Below the pieces are notes generated by a model. It ran no database searches and was not told the origin of the DNA. It was given only the letters and a program-made list of their open reading frames with translations. The translations under genes were made by a program, and so were the position numbers. Source: Bacteroidia bacterium (GTDB taxonomy: Bacteria; Bacteroidota; Bacteroidia; M30B66). Taken from it: a stretch of 64,000 bases of DNA. Shown here one piece after another: positions 45,294-54,672 of this stretch. Where the stretch lies: positions 136,732 to 200,731 of the forward strand of contig JAGYKL010000004.1 of NCBI GenBank assembly GCA_018401705.1, in the 5' to 3' direction. Within the stretch, counting starts at the first letter, position 1, and each line of letters starts with the position of its first letter.

Positions 45294-48107
45294 ATGCCTA
45301 AAAATCCAGCCATCCGTTCAGTACTTATCATTGGTAGCGGACCAATAATCATCGGACAAGCATGTGAATTTGATTATTCAGGCTCACAAGCAGCTAGATC
45401 TCTTAGAGAAGAAGGAATAGAAGTTTCGTTAATAAACAGTAATCCTGCAACAATCATGACTGATAAAGTCTCTGCAGATCATGTTTATTTGCTCCCTCTT
45501 ACTGTTCAATCTCTCGAAAAAATACTGAAAGAGAGACAAATAGATGCCGTGCTTCCAACCATGGGTGGGCAAACAGCATTGAATCTCGCCAAAAAGGCGG
45601 ATGAGATGGGGATCTGGAAAAAATACAATGTCCAAATCATTGGAGTTCAGATTGATGCTATTGAAACCACAGAGAATCGTGAAGCTTTCAGGCAGTTATG
45701 TGTTGATTTAGAAGTTGGTGTGCCTCCTTCTCAAATTGCTAACTCATTCCTTGAGGGAAAAGAAATAGCACAAAGAATTGGTTTTCCTCTGGTTATTCGC
45801 CCTTCATACACGCTAGGTGGCACGGGTGGCGCATTTGTACATCGTAAGGAAGATTTTGACGATTTGCTAAACCGAGGTTTACACGCCTCTCCCACACATG
45901 AGGTACTTGTCGAAAAAGCATTGTTTGGCTGGAAAGAATTTGAATTAGAGCTTCTAAGAGATAACAATCAGAACATCATTATTATATGTTCTATTGAGAA
46001 TTTCGACCCTATGGGAGTTCATACTGGTGATTCCATTACCGTTGCACCAGCAATGACCTTGAGCGATACCGTTTATCAGCGGATGCGCGATATGGCAATT
46101 AAATTAATGCGCTCAATTGGTACCTTTGCAGGTGGATGCAATGTTCAGTTTGCAACTGACCCTGAAACCGAAGACATTATTGCAATTGAAATTAATCCAA
46201 GAGTAAGTCGCTCTTCAGCTTTAGCTTCTAAAGCAACAGGATATCCTATTGCTAAAATAGCAGCAAAGCTTGCTATTGGATACAATCTTGACGAATTACC
46301 TAACCAAATTACTGGAAACACTTCTGCCTTCTTTGAACCAACTCTAGATTACGTTATTGTTAAAATCCCTCGCTGGAATTTTAACAAATTCAAAAATGCA
46401 GATGCTCACCTTGGCCTCCAAATGAAATCGGTAGGTGAAGTTATGGGTATTGGTAGAAGCTTTCAAGAAGCATTGCAAAAAGCTTGTCAAAGTTTGGAAA
46501 TTAGTCGCAACGGCTTAGGAGCAGATGGCAAGGATTTAAGAAATCCCGATGCAGTTATCGAAAGTCTGAAAAATCCTAGTTGGAACAGATTGTTCCATAT
46601 AAAGGATGCGCTAACGCTTGGAATTCCATTTAAGACCGTTCAAAAACTGACTCAAATCGATCCTTGGTTCCTTAGTCAGATAGAAGAACTAATGGAAATT
46701 GATAGAGAAATTGAAAGATTCACTATTGATAATATACCAAAAGAACTTTTGGTGAAAGCCAAACAAAAAGGCTATGCAGACAGACAAATAGCACATTTAT
46801 TGAGATGCCTTGAAAGTCAAGTATTTAATAAACGTCACGATTTAGGAATTAAACGAGTTTATAAACTTGTTGATACCTGCGCTGCAGAGTTTGAAGCTCA
46901 AACACCTTATTATTACTCCACTTTTGACGGAGAAAATGAAAGTCAAGTTAGCGAAAAGAAAAAAATCATAGTACTTGGTTCAGGTCCAAACCGCATTGGG
47001 CAAGGAATTGAGTTTGATTATAGCTGCGTTCACGGCGTGCTTGCAGCAAAAGAATGTGGTTATGAAACTATCATGATTAATTGTAATCCTGAAACTGTTT
47101 CAACCGACTTTGACATTGCAGACAAACTTTATTTCGAACCTGTTTTTTGGGAACATATTTATGATATTATTCTTCACGAAAAGCCTGAAGGTGTTATTGT
47201 GCAGCTCGGTGGTCAAACTGCTTTAAAGTTAGCTGAGAAGCTTGATCGCTATGGTATAAAGATTATAGGCACATCATACAAGAGTTTGGATTTAGCCGAA
47301 GATAGAGGAAGTTTCTCCACTCTTCTTAAAGATCATGGTATCCCTTATCCGAAGTTTGGCGTGATTGAACATGCCGATCAGGCAGCTGATTTAGCTCGTG
47401 AATTAGGTTTTCCATTATTAGTTCGACCAAGCTATGTGCTTGGTGGACATAACATGAAAATTGTTATTAATGAAGAAGAACTTGAAACACATGTGGTTGA
47501 CCTTCTTAAGGATATTCCAGGAAATAAAGTCCTACTAGATCATTTCCTAGATGCTGCTGTTGAAGCTGAATCTGATTCAATTTGTGATGGTGAAAATGTA
47601 TACATAATAGGTATTATGGAACATATAGAACCTGCCGGAATTCACAGCGGAGATTCAAATGCAGTATTGCCTCCTTTTAGCTTGAGTGAAAATGTATTAA
47701 AGCAAATTGAAGATCATACAAAAACTATTGCACTAGCAATGGATACAGTTGGATTACTAAATATTCAATTCGCAATAAAGAATGAAGTTGTTTATGTAAT
47801 TGAAGCAAACCCAAGAGCTTCAAGAACAGTTCCTTTTATTTGCAAAGCTTACGATGAGCCTTATGTGAACTACGCTACCAAAGTTATGTTAGGGCATAAC
47901 AAAGTAACGGATTTCAACTTCAATCCAAAGAAGCATGGTTATGCCATTAAAATTCCTGTATTCTCATTTGATAAATTCCCAGGCGTTAATAAGGAATTAG
48001 GGCCAGAAATGAAATCAACAGGAGAAGCGATTCATTTTATTGAGGATTTGACCGACGAAACGTTTATTAATCTTTACAGCGAAAGAAATCTTTATTTAAG
48101 CAGATAA
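45294..48107 (+). CDS. carB: Carbamoyl-phosphate synthase large subunit
   Basis: CarB makes carbamoyl phosphate from bicarbonate, ammonia and two ATP, for arginine and pyrimidine synthesis. The 937 residues contain two homologous ATP-grasp halves, each opening with GSGPIIIGQACEFDYSG or GSGPNRIGQGIEFDYSC and carrying a GGQTALNLA/GGQTALKLA segment. Both catalytic cores are complete (PLVIRPSYTLGGTGG, PLLVRPSYVLGGHNM). Compared with E. coli CarB (about 1073 residues), the C-terminal allosteric MGS-like domain is missing; the protein ends at YSERNLYLSR. This shorter form is usual in Flavobacteriia as far as I recall. The glutaminase subunit (carA) is not adjacent. Confidence 0.95.
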   Translation: MPKNPAIRSVLIIGSGPIIIGQACEFDYSGSQAARSLREEGIEVSLINSNPATIMTDKVSADHVYLLPLTVQSLEKILKERQIDAVLPTMGGQTALNLAKKADEMGIWKKYNVQIIGVQIDAIETTENREAFRQLCVDLEVGVPPSQIANSFLEGKEIAQRIGFPLVIRPSYTLGGTGGAFVHRKEDFDDLLNRGLHASPTHEVLVEKALFGWKEFELELLRDNNQNIIIICSIENFDPMGVHTGDSITVAPAMTLSDTVYQRMRDMAIKLMRSIGTFAGGCNVQFATDPETEDIIAIEINPRVSRSSALASKATGYPIAKIAAKLAIGYNLDELPNQITGNTSAFFEPTLDYVIVKIPRWNFNKFKNADAHLGLQMKSVGEVMGIGRSFQEALQKACQSLEISRNGLGADGKDLRNPDAVIESLKNPSWNRLFHIKDALTLGIPFKTVQKLTQIDPWFLSQIEELMEIDREIERFTIDNIPKELLVKAKQKGYADRQIAHLLRCLESQVFNKRHDLGIKRVYKLVDTCAAEFEAQTPYYYSTFDGENESQVSEKKKIIVLGSGPNRIGQGIEFDYSCVHGVLAAKECGYETIMINCNPETVSTDFDIADKLYFEPVFWEHIYDIILHEKPEGVIVQLGGQTALKLAEKLDRYGIKIIGTSYKSLDLAEDRGSFSTLLKDHGIPYPKFGVIEHADQAADLARELGFPLLVRPSYVLGGHNMKIVINEEELETHVVDLLKDIPGNKVLLDHFLDAAVEAESDSICDGENVYIIGIMEHIEPAGIHSGDSNAVLPPFSLSENVLKQIEDHTKTIALAMDTVGLLNIQFAIKNEVVYVIEANPRASRTVPFICKAYDEPYVNYATKVMLGHNKVTDFNFNPKKHGYAIKIPVFSFDKFPGVNKELGPEMKSTGEAIHFIEDLTDETFINLYSERNLYLSR

Positions 48108-48143
48108 TCATTGTTATTTGATTAACAAAGCATTATAACGAGA

Positions 48144-48174
48144 TAAACGTTTTAAACGTATATAAACGTTTATA
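48144..48174. repeat. Two AAACGTTT dyads 19 bp apart
   Basis: AAACGTTT occurs at 48145-48152 and again at 48164-48171 (in the 14-bp palindrome TATAAACGTTTATA at 48161-48174), with a third partial AAACG between them. The centre-to-centre spacing is 19 bp. This could be an operator, but no gene it would serve is clear; the DUF1573 remnant lies 180 bases downstream. Confidence 0.4.
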
Positions 48175-48355
48175 ATTAGGTACATATGAAATTTTCTGCC
48201 GAATTTTGCGATGGCGGGTGGCCGGAGGCGGCCCCTAAGACATATATTGCTCTTTTTGTGTATTTTTTCAACCGTTCCTGATTGGAATGATTATGGATTC
48301 AAAGTAATAAAATCTCCAATGAAAATCCGAAACCTAACACTTCACTTTAAGCTTA

Positions 48356-48756
48356 AATGATGTATACATATTTACACAAAGTGAGAAGGTTGAAAATATC
48401 GAAAATGATGTAAAAATAACATTTAAAGATACAGTTCGGGATTTTGTATTTGACTCTTTAACAAATAATCTTGGCAATATTGATCCCAACATCACTCAGA
48501 TAAATATTATTAAACGTTTAAAATATATTGGCAAAGACACTTTATACATTAAAAATGTTTGGACTCAAGGCCCCCATTTTATCTGTTAATATCCGAGAGA
48601 TAAAATCATTCCAGGGGTAGTTTACAGCTATAATATCTGCTTCTGGCACAAGGGAAGAAAAGTAAGATGAACAAGAATATGGGTTTTATTTTTTCAGACG
48701 ACACTGTAATAAGATTGCAATTCAAAGGAATATATTGCCCAATAAATGAAGAATAA
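48356..48756 (+). pseudogene. Decayed DUF1573-like gene
   Basis: Read in pieces, this stretch gives NDVYIFTQSEKVENIEND, then LKYIGKDTLYIKNVWTQGPHFIC, a TAA stop at 48587-48589, YPRDKIIPGVVYSYNICFWHKGR in the same frame, and after a frame change near 48660 MNKNMGFIFSDDTVIRLQFKG, ending with TAA at 48754-48756. Together they follow the order of the DUF1573 domain (N-G-K-D-L-I, then Y-P-x-x-I-x-P-G, then MNKxMGF). The upstream start is not clear and no signal peptide was found. A nonsense codon plus a frameshift indicate a gene remnant, unless both are read errors. It lies between carB and the LytTR gene. Confidence 0.55.
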
Positions 48757-48800
48757 ACAAGTAATAATGTTTCCAAATAAATCAATTTTATTGATGATTA

Positions 48801-49550
48801 TTAAGTCCCATACCATTCTTTAAATTCATTTGCTTTGTCCCTAGAAACCATTACTTCTTCATTTTCGTGGTCTTTAATTGTTAGTTTAAGCTTTCCATTG
48901 AAATGAAGTGAGGCATTAATAATAGCAGAGCGATTAACCAAATAAGAACGGTTGACTCTAAAAAACACATCGGGATTTAATGATTTACTTAATTCTTCTA
49001 AAGTTTCCTTTATTAAAATACTTTTAGCTGAAATAGTATTAATAAATACTGATTTATCTTCTGCACGAAACATTAAAATTTGTGATATATTAATAGGAAT
49101 AAGTTTATCACCTTGTGTTATTAGAATCCTTTCCTTGTATTTTCTATTTGCTTGCAAATTAGTAAGAATAGAACTCCAATCGGGTTCTTCTACTTTTATG
49201 GAATTCCATTTACGAAGTGCTTGATTTAAATCATCAACATTGATAGGTTTTAAAAGGTAATCAATACTGTTAACTTTAAATGCTTTTAAAGCAAATTCAT
49301 CATAAGCAGTGGTAAAAATAACTGGGGAAGACACGTTGATTAATTCAAATATTTTAAAGCTATTTCCGTCAGCTAATTCAATATCCAAGAAAATCAAATC
49401 AGGGGCTTTATTATTCCTTAGAAAGGCAACCGTAGATTCAATACTTTCATGAAAGCCAAGAAATTCCAAATTAAAAATACTATCCGAAATAAGTCTCTTA
49501 AGTCTTCTTGCCGTAGCGGCTTCGTCCTCTACAATCATATATGTTTTCAT
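48801..49550 (-). CDS. LytTR-family response regulator
   Basis: A two-component response regulator of 249 residues. The receiver domain (1-115) has the acidic pair Glu8/Asp9, phospho-acceptor Asp56 (LIFLDIELADG), Thr80 and Lys101 (YLLKP). The C-terminal LytTR DNA-binding domain starts near residue 145 (ILITQGDKLIPINISQILMFRAEDKSVFI) and ends KANEFKEWYGT. LytTR regulators bind direct repeats upstream of target genes. It follows the sensor kinase gene by 6 bases in the TonB receptor operon and is presumably its partner. A possible target is the operon itself, inferred from context. Confidence 0.94.
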   Translation of the reverse strand: MKTYMIVEDEAATARRLKRLISDSIFNLEFLGFHESIESTVAFLRNNKAPDLIFLDIELADGNSFKIFELINVSSPVIFTTAYDEFALKAFKVNSIDYLLKPINVDDLNQALRKWNSIKVEEPDWSSILTNLQANRKYKERILITQGDKLIPINISQILMFRAEDKSVFINTISAKSILIKETLEELSKSLNPDVFFRVNRSYLVNRSAIINASLHFNGKLKLTIKDHENEEVMVSRDKANEFKEWYGT

Positions 49551-49556
49551 AAAATA

Positions 49557-50630
49557 CTATAAAGCAATTAATGGTAATTCAACCCTAAACAAATAATCCG
49601 TCTTAATAATCTTAATATCTTTATTAGCACTCAGCTTATATCGACTTTGTATGTTCTCTAAACCAATGCCATTACTCGACATAAGAGAATCTTTCACCTG
49701 CAAATTATTCTCAACAAAAATGCAATTATCATTTATGCCAATATAAATCTTTAGTTTCTTATGCCTGGAGATTACATTGTGTTTTACAGCATTCTCAAAA
49801 AGCATTTGAATAGAAAGAGGAACAATCATTGCTTCCGAATTGAGTATTGCTTCCTCAATTTCCACTTCTAAATTATCTCCAAAACGTGAAGAAAGCAAAT
49901 AGATATAGCTTTCTAACAATTTAACTTCCTTTGATAACTCTACTAAATCCTGATCATTTACTTGCAATGCATATCGATAATAAGCTGCTAGTTTTTCTAC
50001 AAACACTTTTGCTGAATCAATATCTTCATCCATTAAGGATAGAAGGGTGTTTAGACTGTTGAATAAGAAATGAGGACCGACTTGATTTTTTAAAGTTTCG
50101 AAATGTGACTCTATGTTTTTTCGTTTAAGCATTTCTGCTTCTAATTCCTTATTCTTCAATTGACGAAATAAATTCACAGCTTCATAAATAGTATTCACTA
50201 AAAATGAAATGAAAATTGCAACTAGTATATTGCTTAAATAGTCGGAGAATTTATATGATGATTTGATAATTACATACTCCCAAAAGATCATATAAACAGT
50301 CATTCCCAAGCCCGATATAAATATAACCAGAGGAATTTGTACTACTAGTCTTCCTTTTATCGATTTTGTCCAGGGATGATATTTATTTAAAAACCTGAAC
50401 ATGAAATTAAATAAGCCATAAAGCAATACACTCACCCCTATACTAAATAGCAGATTCTTAGCTAAATTATTAATCTCATTTTCAAGAGGTTTACCTTCCG
50501 CTAGATTAATGGTCGTGAAATATCCTGCTATTAACAGTCCAAGAACTCCCATAAAGGCGATATCCTTCAGATAGTTGTATTCTCCCTTAAAAAATACACT
50601 TCGCTTATTATTCGATTTAATATCAGCCAT
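49557..50630 (-). CDS. LytS/YehU-type sensor histidine kinase
   Basis: A membrane sensor kinase of 357 residues. Four hydrophobic segments at about 24-40, 58-80, 96-122 and 131-150 are followed by a short coiled coil and the His_kinase motif LKNQVGPHFLFNSLNTLLSL, phosphoacceptor His187. The ATPase part includes MLFENAVKHNVIS (N box) and GIGLENIQSRYKL (G box). It has no periplasmic sensing domain, so the signal may be sensed through its membrane segments or via a partner such as the DUF2306-like protein whose gene overlaps its start by 8 bases. The LytTR gene follows by 6 bases. Confidence 0.92.
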   Translation of the reverse strand: MADIKSNNKRSVFFKGEYNYLKDIAFMGVLGLLIAGYFTTINLAEGKPLENEINNLAKNLLFSIGVSVLLYGLFNFMFRFLNKYHPWTKSIKGRLVVQIPLVIFISGLGMTVYMIFWEYVIIKSSYKFSDYLSNILVAIFISFLVNTIYEAVNLFRQLKNKELEAEMLKRKNIESHFETLKNQVGPHFLFNSLNTLLSLMDEDIDSAKVFVEKLAAYYRYALQVNDQDLVELSKEVKLLESYIYLLSSRFGDNLEVEIEEAILNSEAMIVPLSIQMLFENAVKHNVISRHKKLKIYIGINDNCIFVENNLQVKDSLMSSNGIGLENIQSRYKLSANKDIKIIKTDYLFRVELPLIAL

Positions 50631-51276
50631 TCACAGTCATTTTTTGCTTATACTTCCTTATAAACATAGAAATTATAAATGAACCCACAACTGAAGGTCC
50701 AAGCCAAATCACTAGGGCTGGAAGAAATGTTATATTCACAACAAGAAATGCTGTAACAGCCGAAATGTATGAAGCCATCATTCTAATTATATGATTAAAT
50801 AACCAATGATGTTTTTGCGCCTTACGTTTTCCAAAAAATAGCAACAAATCTCCAGCAGAGTAGACAAGACTAATGCACCCGAAAATGAGGGAAACAGGAT
50901 TTATTGACATTATTTTCCCATTAGAAAATTCAAATCCAGCATAAACCATATATATTGAAAAAATAGCGGTTAAAATAGCCACTAGGAAATCTAACACCCC
51001 TACGTTTTGTAAATCCTTGCTTATTACAGTTCTATATCCTGAAAATGCGAGATAAAAACTAAAAACTCCGATTAAAAATAAAAACTGATTATCGCCAATG
51101 AATGCAAGTATAATTCCTGAAAGTGTGGCTAAAAACATCCCAAAAACATATATCAGTCCATTCTTTCTGTGGACTTTCGAGCCTTTCCTGTTTATAATAT
51201 TATAAAAGCCTGTGATTAGGCTAAATGAACCTCCAGCTATATGAAGAAAGAGAAGTATTGATCGAATATCTTCCAT
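50623..51276 (-). CDS. DUF2306-like multi-spanning membrane protein
   Basis: A 217-residue protein with six or seven predicted helices. The start LLFLHIAGGSFSLITGFYNIIN, the GSKVHRKNGLIYVFGMFLATLSGIIL block and the C-terminal KHHWLFNHIIRMMASYISAVTAFLVVN block follow the DUF2306 pattern, with conserved histidines in helices 1, 2 and near 4-5. The family has no assigned biochemical role; the histidines may bind a cofactor or metal, which is speculation. It lies 36 bases after the TonB receptor gene and overlaps the kinase gene by 8 bases, so it is part of the same transcript and may relay state from the receptor or membrane to the kinase. Confidence 0.75.
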   Translation of the reverse strand: MEDIRSILLFLHIAGGSFSLITGFYNIINRKGSKVHRKNGLIYVFGMFLATLSGIILAFIGDNQFLFLIGVFSFYLAFSGYRTVISKDLQNVGVLDFLVAILTAIFSIYMVYAGFEFSNGKIMSINPVSLIFGCISLVYSAGDLLLFFGKRKAQKHHWLFNHIIRMMASYISAVTAFLVVNITFLPALVIWLGPSVVGSFIISMFIRKYKQKMTVNG

Positions 51277-51312
51277 GTCGAATATTTTAAGTTTTTACAG
51301 CTAATTAATTTC

Positions 51313-53679
51313 CTAAAAGGTAATTCTATACAATCCCATTGGAAAGATTCCAACTTGGTAGTTATTTTCTATGTTTCCGCTTAAATTGTTATAGCTCCTG
51401 TTGAATATATTTTTTCTATTAAACAAATTTTGAAAATCAAGACCAAATTCTTCAGTAATTCTTTTCTTGTTTTTTCTGAATCCAATGCGAATATCAGTCC
51501 GCCAATAAGCAGGAAGTTGCTCCGAAAATGCCCTATTATTATCATAAACAGCAAAACCTGAAGCTCTTGAAGCTTCTAAGTCAATTGGAGTTGACCACAT
51601 CCCTCCTGTTGCAACCTGCCTCAAGCTTAAAATCAAAGCATTTTGCTTTTCTTTTCCCATTGAAATTTCCTTCCCGGCAAGAATATTTACAGCATACTTA
51701 TTATTGAATGCAGTATTTCTTTCAATACCATCAGAACCTTTGTATTTAGAATCAAATAAACTCCCAGTCACTAAGAAATAATAATTCTTACTGAAAAACT
51801 TCTCAAGCGTTAGCTCGATACCTTGATTTCTGCCACTTCCGTTCGAAACTAAACTATCAGGACCAACAACATCACCAAAGTCGGCTCCATAATTTAGCAC
51901 AGATAACGAAGAAGGTCTTCCTCCTTGTATTCCTACGCTCGAAAGTTCTTGATAATAGGTCTCAAATTTCAGTCGTAGATTTTCTTTAATTAACCAATCG
52001 TAAGATGCAACAAAGTGATTAGCTCTTAATAAATCGAGACTTTTGTTGCTTTGTATGCTTTCTGTATCAGATATGCGCGTTTCTCGCAGATATACATTTA
52101 TTGGCAACACCCTCGAATGCCTTCCATAACCAAGACTTAGATTTTGGTTTCCAGACACTTGGTACTTAATTGCAGCCCTCGGCTCCAAGGAGCTTTTGGA
52201 ATTAATTGAAAAGGCCAGAACGTGAAGTCCTAAATCAATTGTCCATCTTTCGCCTGCTTTATAATGCCATTGGCTGTATGCCTGCAATAAATCGCCATTT
52301 CCTTTTGAATCTGCTAATTGAATGTCTTGTGCCAATGAAGGACTATAAAGCTTAACATCTGTATTAAAAAGCAAACGACTTGCAATAATACCAGCTCTGA
52401 TAGTTGACCTATTACCCACTTTTGAGTTTACAACCGCTGTTGCAACAAGTTTTGATTCTGTTATGGCAGATCTGAATGTTGGGAATTGAGAATAAGATCC
52501 AGTAATTGAATCGATAGAAGTTCTAAATCTACTTCCTGTTCCTGCAACCGATAATTTCAATGTTGAATTGGGTGATAAGAATTTTAAATGAGAAACTCCT
52601 GCAACGACTAAATCAGAACCGTTTTTCAAATCCTGTCGCTTTGCAGGTGTATCCTTCCAAACTGTACTGTCTAATTCCGATTTAAAGTGAATATCGCTCG
52701 TGCCGGCTATTCCGAACAAACTCGTTTTGCCATTCTTATGCTGAAAATCTAATTTAAAACTAAGATCCTGATATTGGGGAACTCCACCTTCAACAAACTC
52801 AAGACCTACTGCATTCAGGGCTCCCAAGGTTGAATATCTATAATTAATTAAATAAGAGGATTTTTTATTTGAAGACAAAGGTCCTTCAGCCCCAGCTTCA
52901 AAACCATTAAAGCCAACTTGGCCAGTAAATTCGTGTCTTTCATTATTTCCTTTCCTCATCTTAACATCAAAAGCTGCTGATGTTGCATTCCCATATTCAG
53001 CTGCAAAAGCACCCGTACTGAAATCACTATTTGAAAGCACATTCGTATTTAAAATAGATACGGCTCCGCCGGATGTCCCCGAGCCCGAGTAATGACTTGG
53101 ACTGGGAATATCAATACCTTCTAAACGCCATAGCACTCCCAAGGGGGAATTGCCGCGAACAACAATATCATTCCTTTGATCATTACCGGCAACAACACCA
53201 GCAAAGCTGGTGGAAAGTCTCGCTGGGTCTCCAAAACTTCCTGCATAACGCTGAGCTTCATCTACAGAGAAAGTCCTGGTGCTAACTGAAGATAATTCAT
53301 TCAAAGGCTTGTCTTTATCTATCTTTGCGACTATCTCAACAGTATTTCCTTGAATAAATGTAGCTTCTAAAGAGATGTTTAGAATAAGCTCTTTAGATGA
53401 AGTAAGAACTAAATTACTTAACTTCAATGGAGCATAACCAACCATACTTATTTGAACTATTGGTCTGCCAACACTTACGTTCTCCAATCTGAAGTTTCCA
53501 TCTAAGTCGGTCATACAGCCTTTTATCGGATTAGAACCCAATGATATTACGGCTGCGCCGGGGATAGCTTGCTGAGTAGCAGCATCCGTTACAGTTCCTC
53601 GGATTGTTTGAGTAATTTCCTGAGCTTGAAGGCTTGTGCTTGCAAAAGCAACGAACAGAAATTTAATTAACGATTTCAT
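51313..53679 (-). CDS. TonB-dependent outer-membrane receptor with carboxypeptidase-like N-terminal domain
   Basis: A 788-residue receptor. I use the ATG at 53679 (MKSLIKFLFVAFASTSLQAQE); a TTG start 15 bases upstream falls inside the -7 box. After the signal peptide comes a carboxypeptidase-regulatory-like domain (IRGTVTDAATQQAIPGAAVISLG, GCMTDLDGNFRLENVSVG), a plug (DIVVRGNSPLGVLWRLEGIDIPSPSHY) and a beta-barrel ending YQVGIFPMGLYRITF with a terminal aromatic residue. Barrel segments such as NLSLGYGRHSRVLP are visible. Such receptors import large or chelated nutrients, energised by TonB. No SusD-like partner is present, so the substrate is open. It is the first gene of the run with the DUF2306-like protein, kinase and regulator. 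Confidence 0.92.
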   Translation of the reverse strand: MKSLIKFLFVAFASTSLQAQEITQTIRGTVTDAATQQAIPGAAVISLGSNPIKGCMTDLDGNFRLENVSVGRPIVQISMVGYAPLKLSNLVLTSSKELILNISLEATFIQGNTVEIVAKIDKDKPLNELSSVSTRTFSVDEAQRYAGSFGDPARLSTSFAGVVAGNDQRNDIVVRGNSPLGVLWRLEGIDIPSPSHYSGSGTSGGAVSILNTNVLSNSDFSTGAFAAEYGNATSAAFDVKMRKGNNERHEFTGQVGFNGFEAGAEGPLSSNKKSSYLINYRYSTLGALNAVGLEFVEGGVPQYQDLSFKLDFQHKNGKTSLFGIAGTSDIHFKSELDSTVWKDTPAKRQDLKNGSDLVVAGVSHLKFLSPNSTLKLSVAGTGSRFRTSIDSITGSYSQFPTFRSAITESKLVATAVVNSKVGNRSTIRAGIIASRLLFNTDVKLYSPSLAQDIQLADSKGNGDLLQAYSQWHYKAGERWTIDLGLHVLAFSINSKSSLEPRAAIKYQVSGNQNLSLGYGRHSRVLPINVYLRETRISDTESIQSNKSLDLLRANHFVASYDWLIKENLRLKFETYYQELSSVGIQGGRPSSLSVLNYGADFGDVVGPDSLVSNGSGRNQGIELTLEKFFSKNYYFLVTGSLFDSKYKGSDGIERNTAFNNKYAVNILAGKEISMGKEKQNALILSLRQVATGGMWSTPIDLEASRASGFAVYDNNRAFSEQLPAYWRTDIRIGFRKNKKRITEEFGLDFQNLFNRKNIFNRSYNNLSGNIENNYQVGIFPMGLYRITF

Positions 53680-53691
53680 ATATATGTATAT

Positions 53692-53699
53692 CAAATTTA
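53692..53699 (-). promoter_or_regulatory. -7 promoter box (TAAATTTG) for the TonB receptor operon
   Basis: Minus-strand TAAATTTG fits TAnnTTTG and ends 12 bases before the ATG at 53679, so the leader would be very short. No TTG at 17-19 bases upstream. Confidence 0.45.
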
Positions 53700-53821
53700 T
53701 TGAGCAAAACTCAGAAATAGAGCTGTGCTAATTAATCGAAATATGACAAAGCGTTAAAATTTGAAGATGAATCGTTCGGTTCAATTAACGAATCGTGTTT
53801 GCTTCCCTCGAAGAGGAAATA

Positions 53822-54670
53822 CTAAACAAACAGAAAGTAGTTGAGTAAAAGCCAGTAGATTGGTATTGAGATAAATGTTGAGTCGAACCTGTCCAGAATC
53901 CCGCCATGTCCAGGTAATATGTTTCCTGAATCCTTAACGCCAAATTGACGCTTAAGCATAGATTCAAACAAGTCGCCTAAAGCACCGGTAAATGACATCA
54001 AAGCTCCGCAAAGAAGCCATTTCCAAAGGACAGGCCCTTCAAAAAATAAAAATGCAAAAAAGCCCAAAAGCATGGCGAAAAGCAATCCGCCTATAAAGCC
54101 TTCTATAGTTTTCTTAGGCGACAGTCTTTCAAATAATTTATGCTTTCCAAAGAACCTTCCACTGAAATAAGCCCCGGTATCAGAAGCCCACATGAAAAAG
54201 AAGAAGAACAAAACACGCCATGGATCATAATCTCCTGAAGCAGTAACTGCCGAAGAAACCAGCAATCCGCATGGCAATGCGAGATAAAAAAAACTAAAAA
54301 TTACAAGAGCAATGCTTTCCAGTGGCTTTGTCGTTGCCCTAAATAGCTCAGAAATGAAAATTCCAAAAATTAAGATCAATAGAGCGATAAATCCAGGCGA
54401 AAGCTCACTTTGCCCAATCCCCAAGCTTACATGAGCAAGTGTTAATCCAAGTACTGCTGAAAAAACGGAGAATCCTCCTATAAACATCCAGAATCTGGAA
54501 GGGTGAATATCTCCTTTGCCGGCAATATGATGTAACTCGTGCATCCCCCAAAGCATTATGAATAATGCAATAGCAGTTAAGATATACTCTGACAAGAGGG
54601 TTCCTCCAATGAGGACAACGCCGAATATTATTCCTGTGATTACTCGCGTTCTAAGCTCAGAAGAAGCCAT
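53822..54670 (-). CDS. cdsA: Phosphatidate cytidylyltransferase
   Basis: CdsA joins CTP and phosphatidic acid to form CDP-diacylglycerol for phospholipid synthesis. The 282-residue protein has about eight membrane helices and the family signature SMLKRQFGVKDSGNILPGHGGILDRFDS near the C-terminus. It is preceded by ASDTGAYFSGRFFGKHKL, with the conserved DTGAYF block. It starts with ATG at 54670, two bases after the DUF2007 gene's stop at 54673. This coupling suggests translation together. Confidence 0.95.
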   Translation of the reverse strand: MASSELRTRVITGIIFGVVLIGGTLLSEYILTAIALFIMLWGMHELHHIAGKGDIHPSRFWMFIGGFSVFSAVLGLTLAHVSLGIGQSELSPGFIALLILIFGIFISELFRATTKPLESIALVIFSFFYLALPCGLLVSSAVTASGDYDPWRVLFFFFFMWASDTGAYFSGRFFGKHKLFERLSPKKTIEGFIGGLLFAMLLGFFAFLFFEGPVLWKWLLCGALMSFTGALGDLFESMLKRQFGVKDSGNILPGHGGILDRFDSTFISIPIYWLLLNYFLFV

Positions 54671-54672
54671 TT

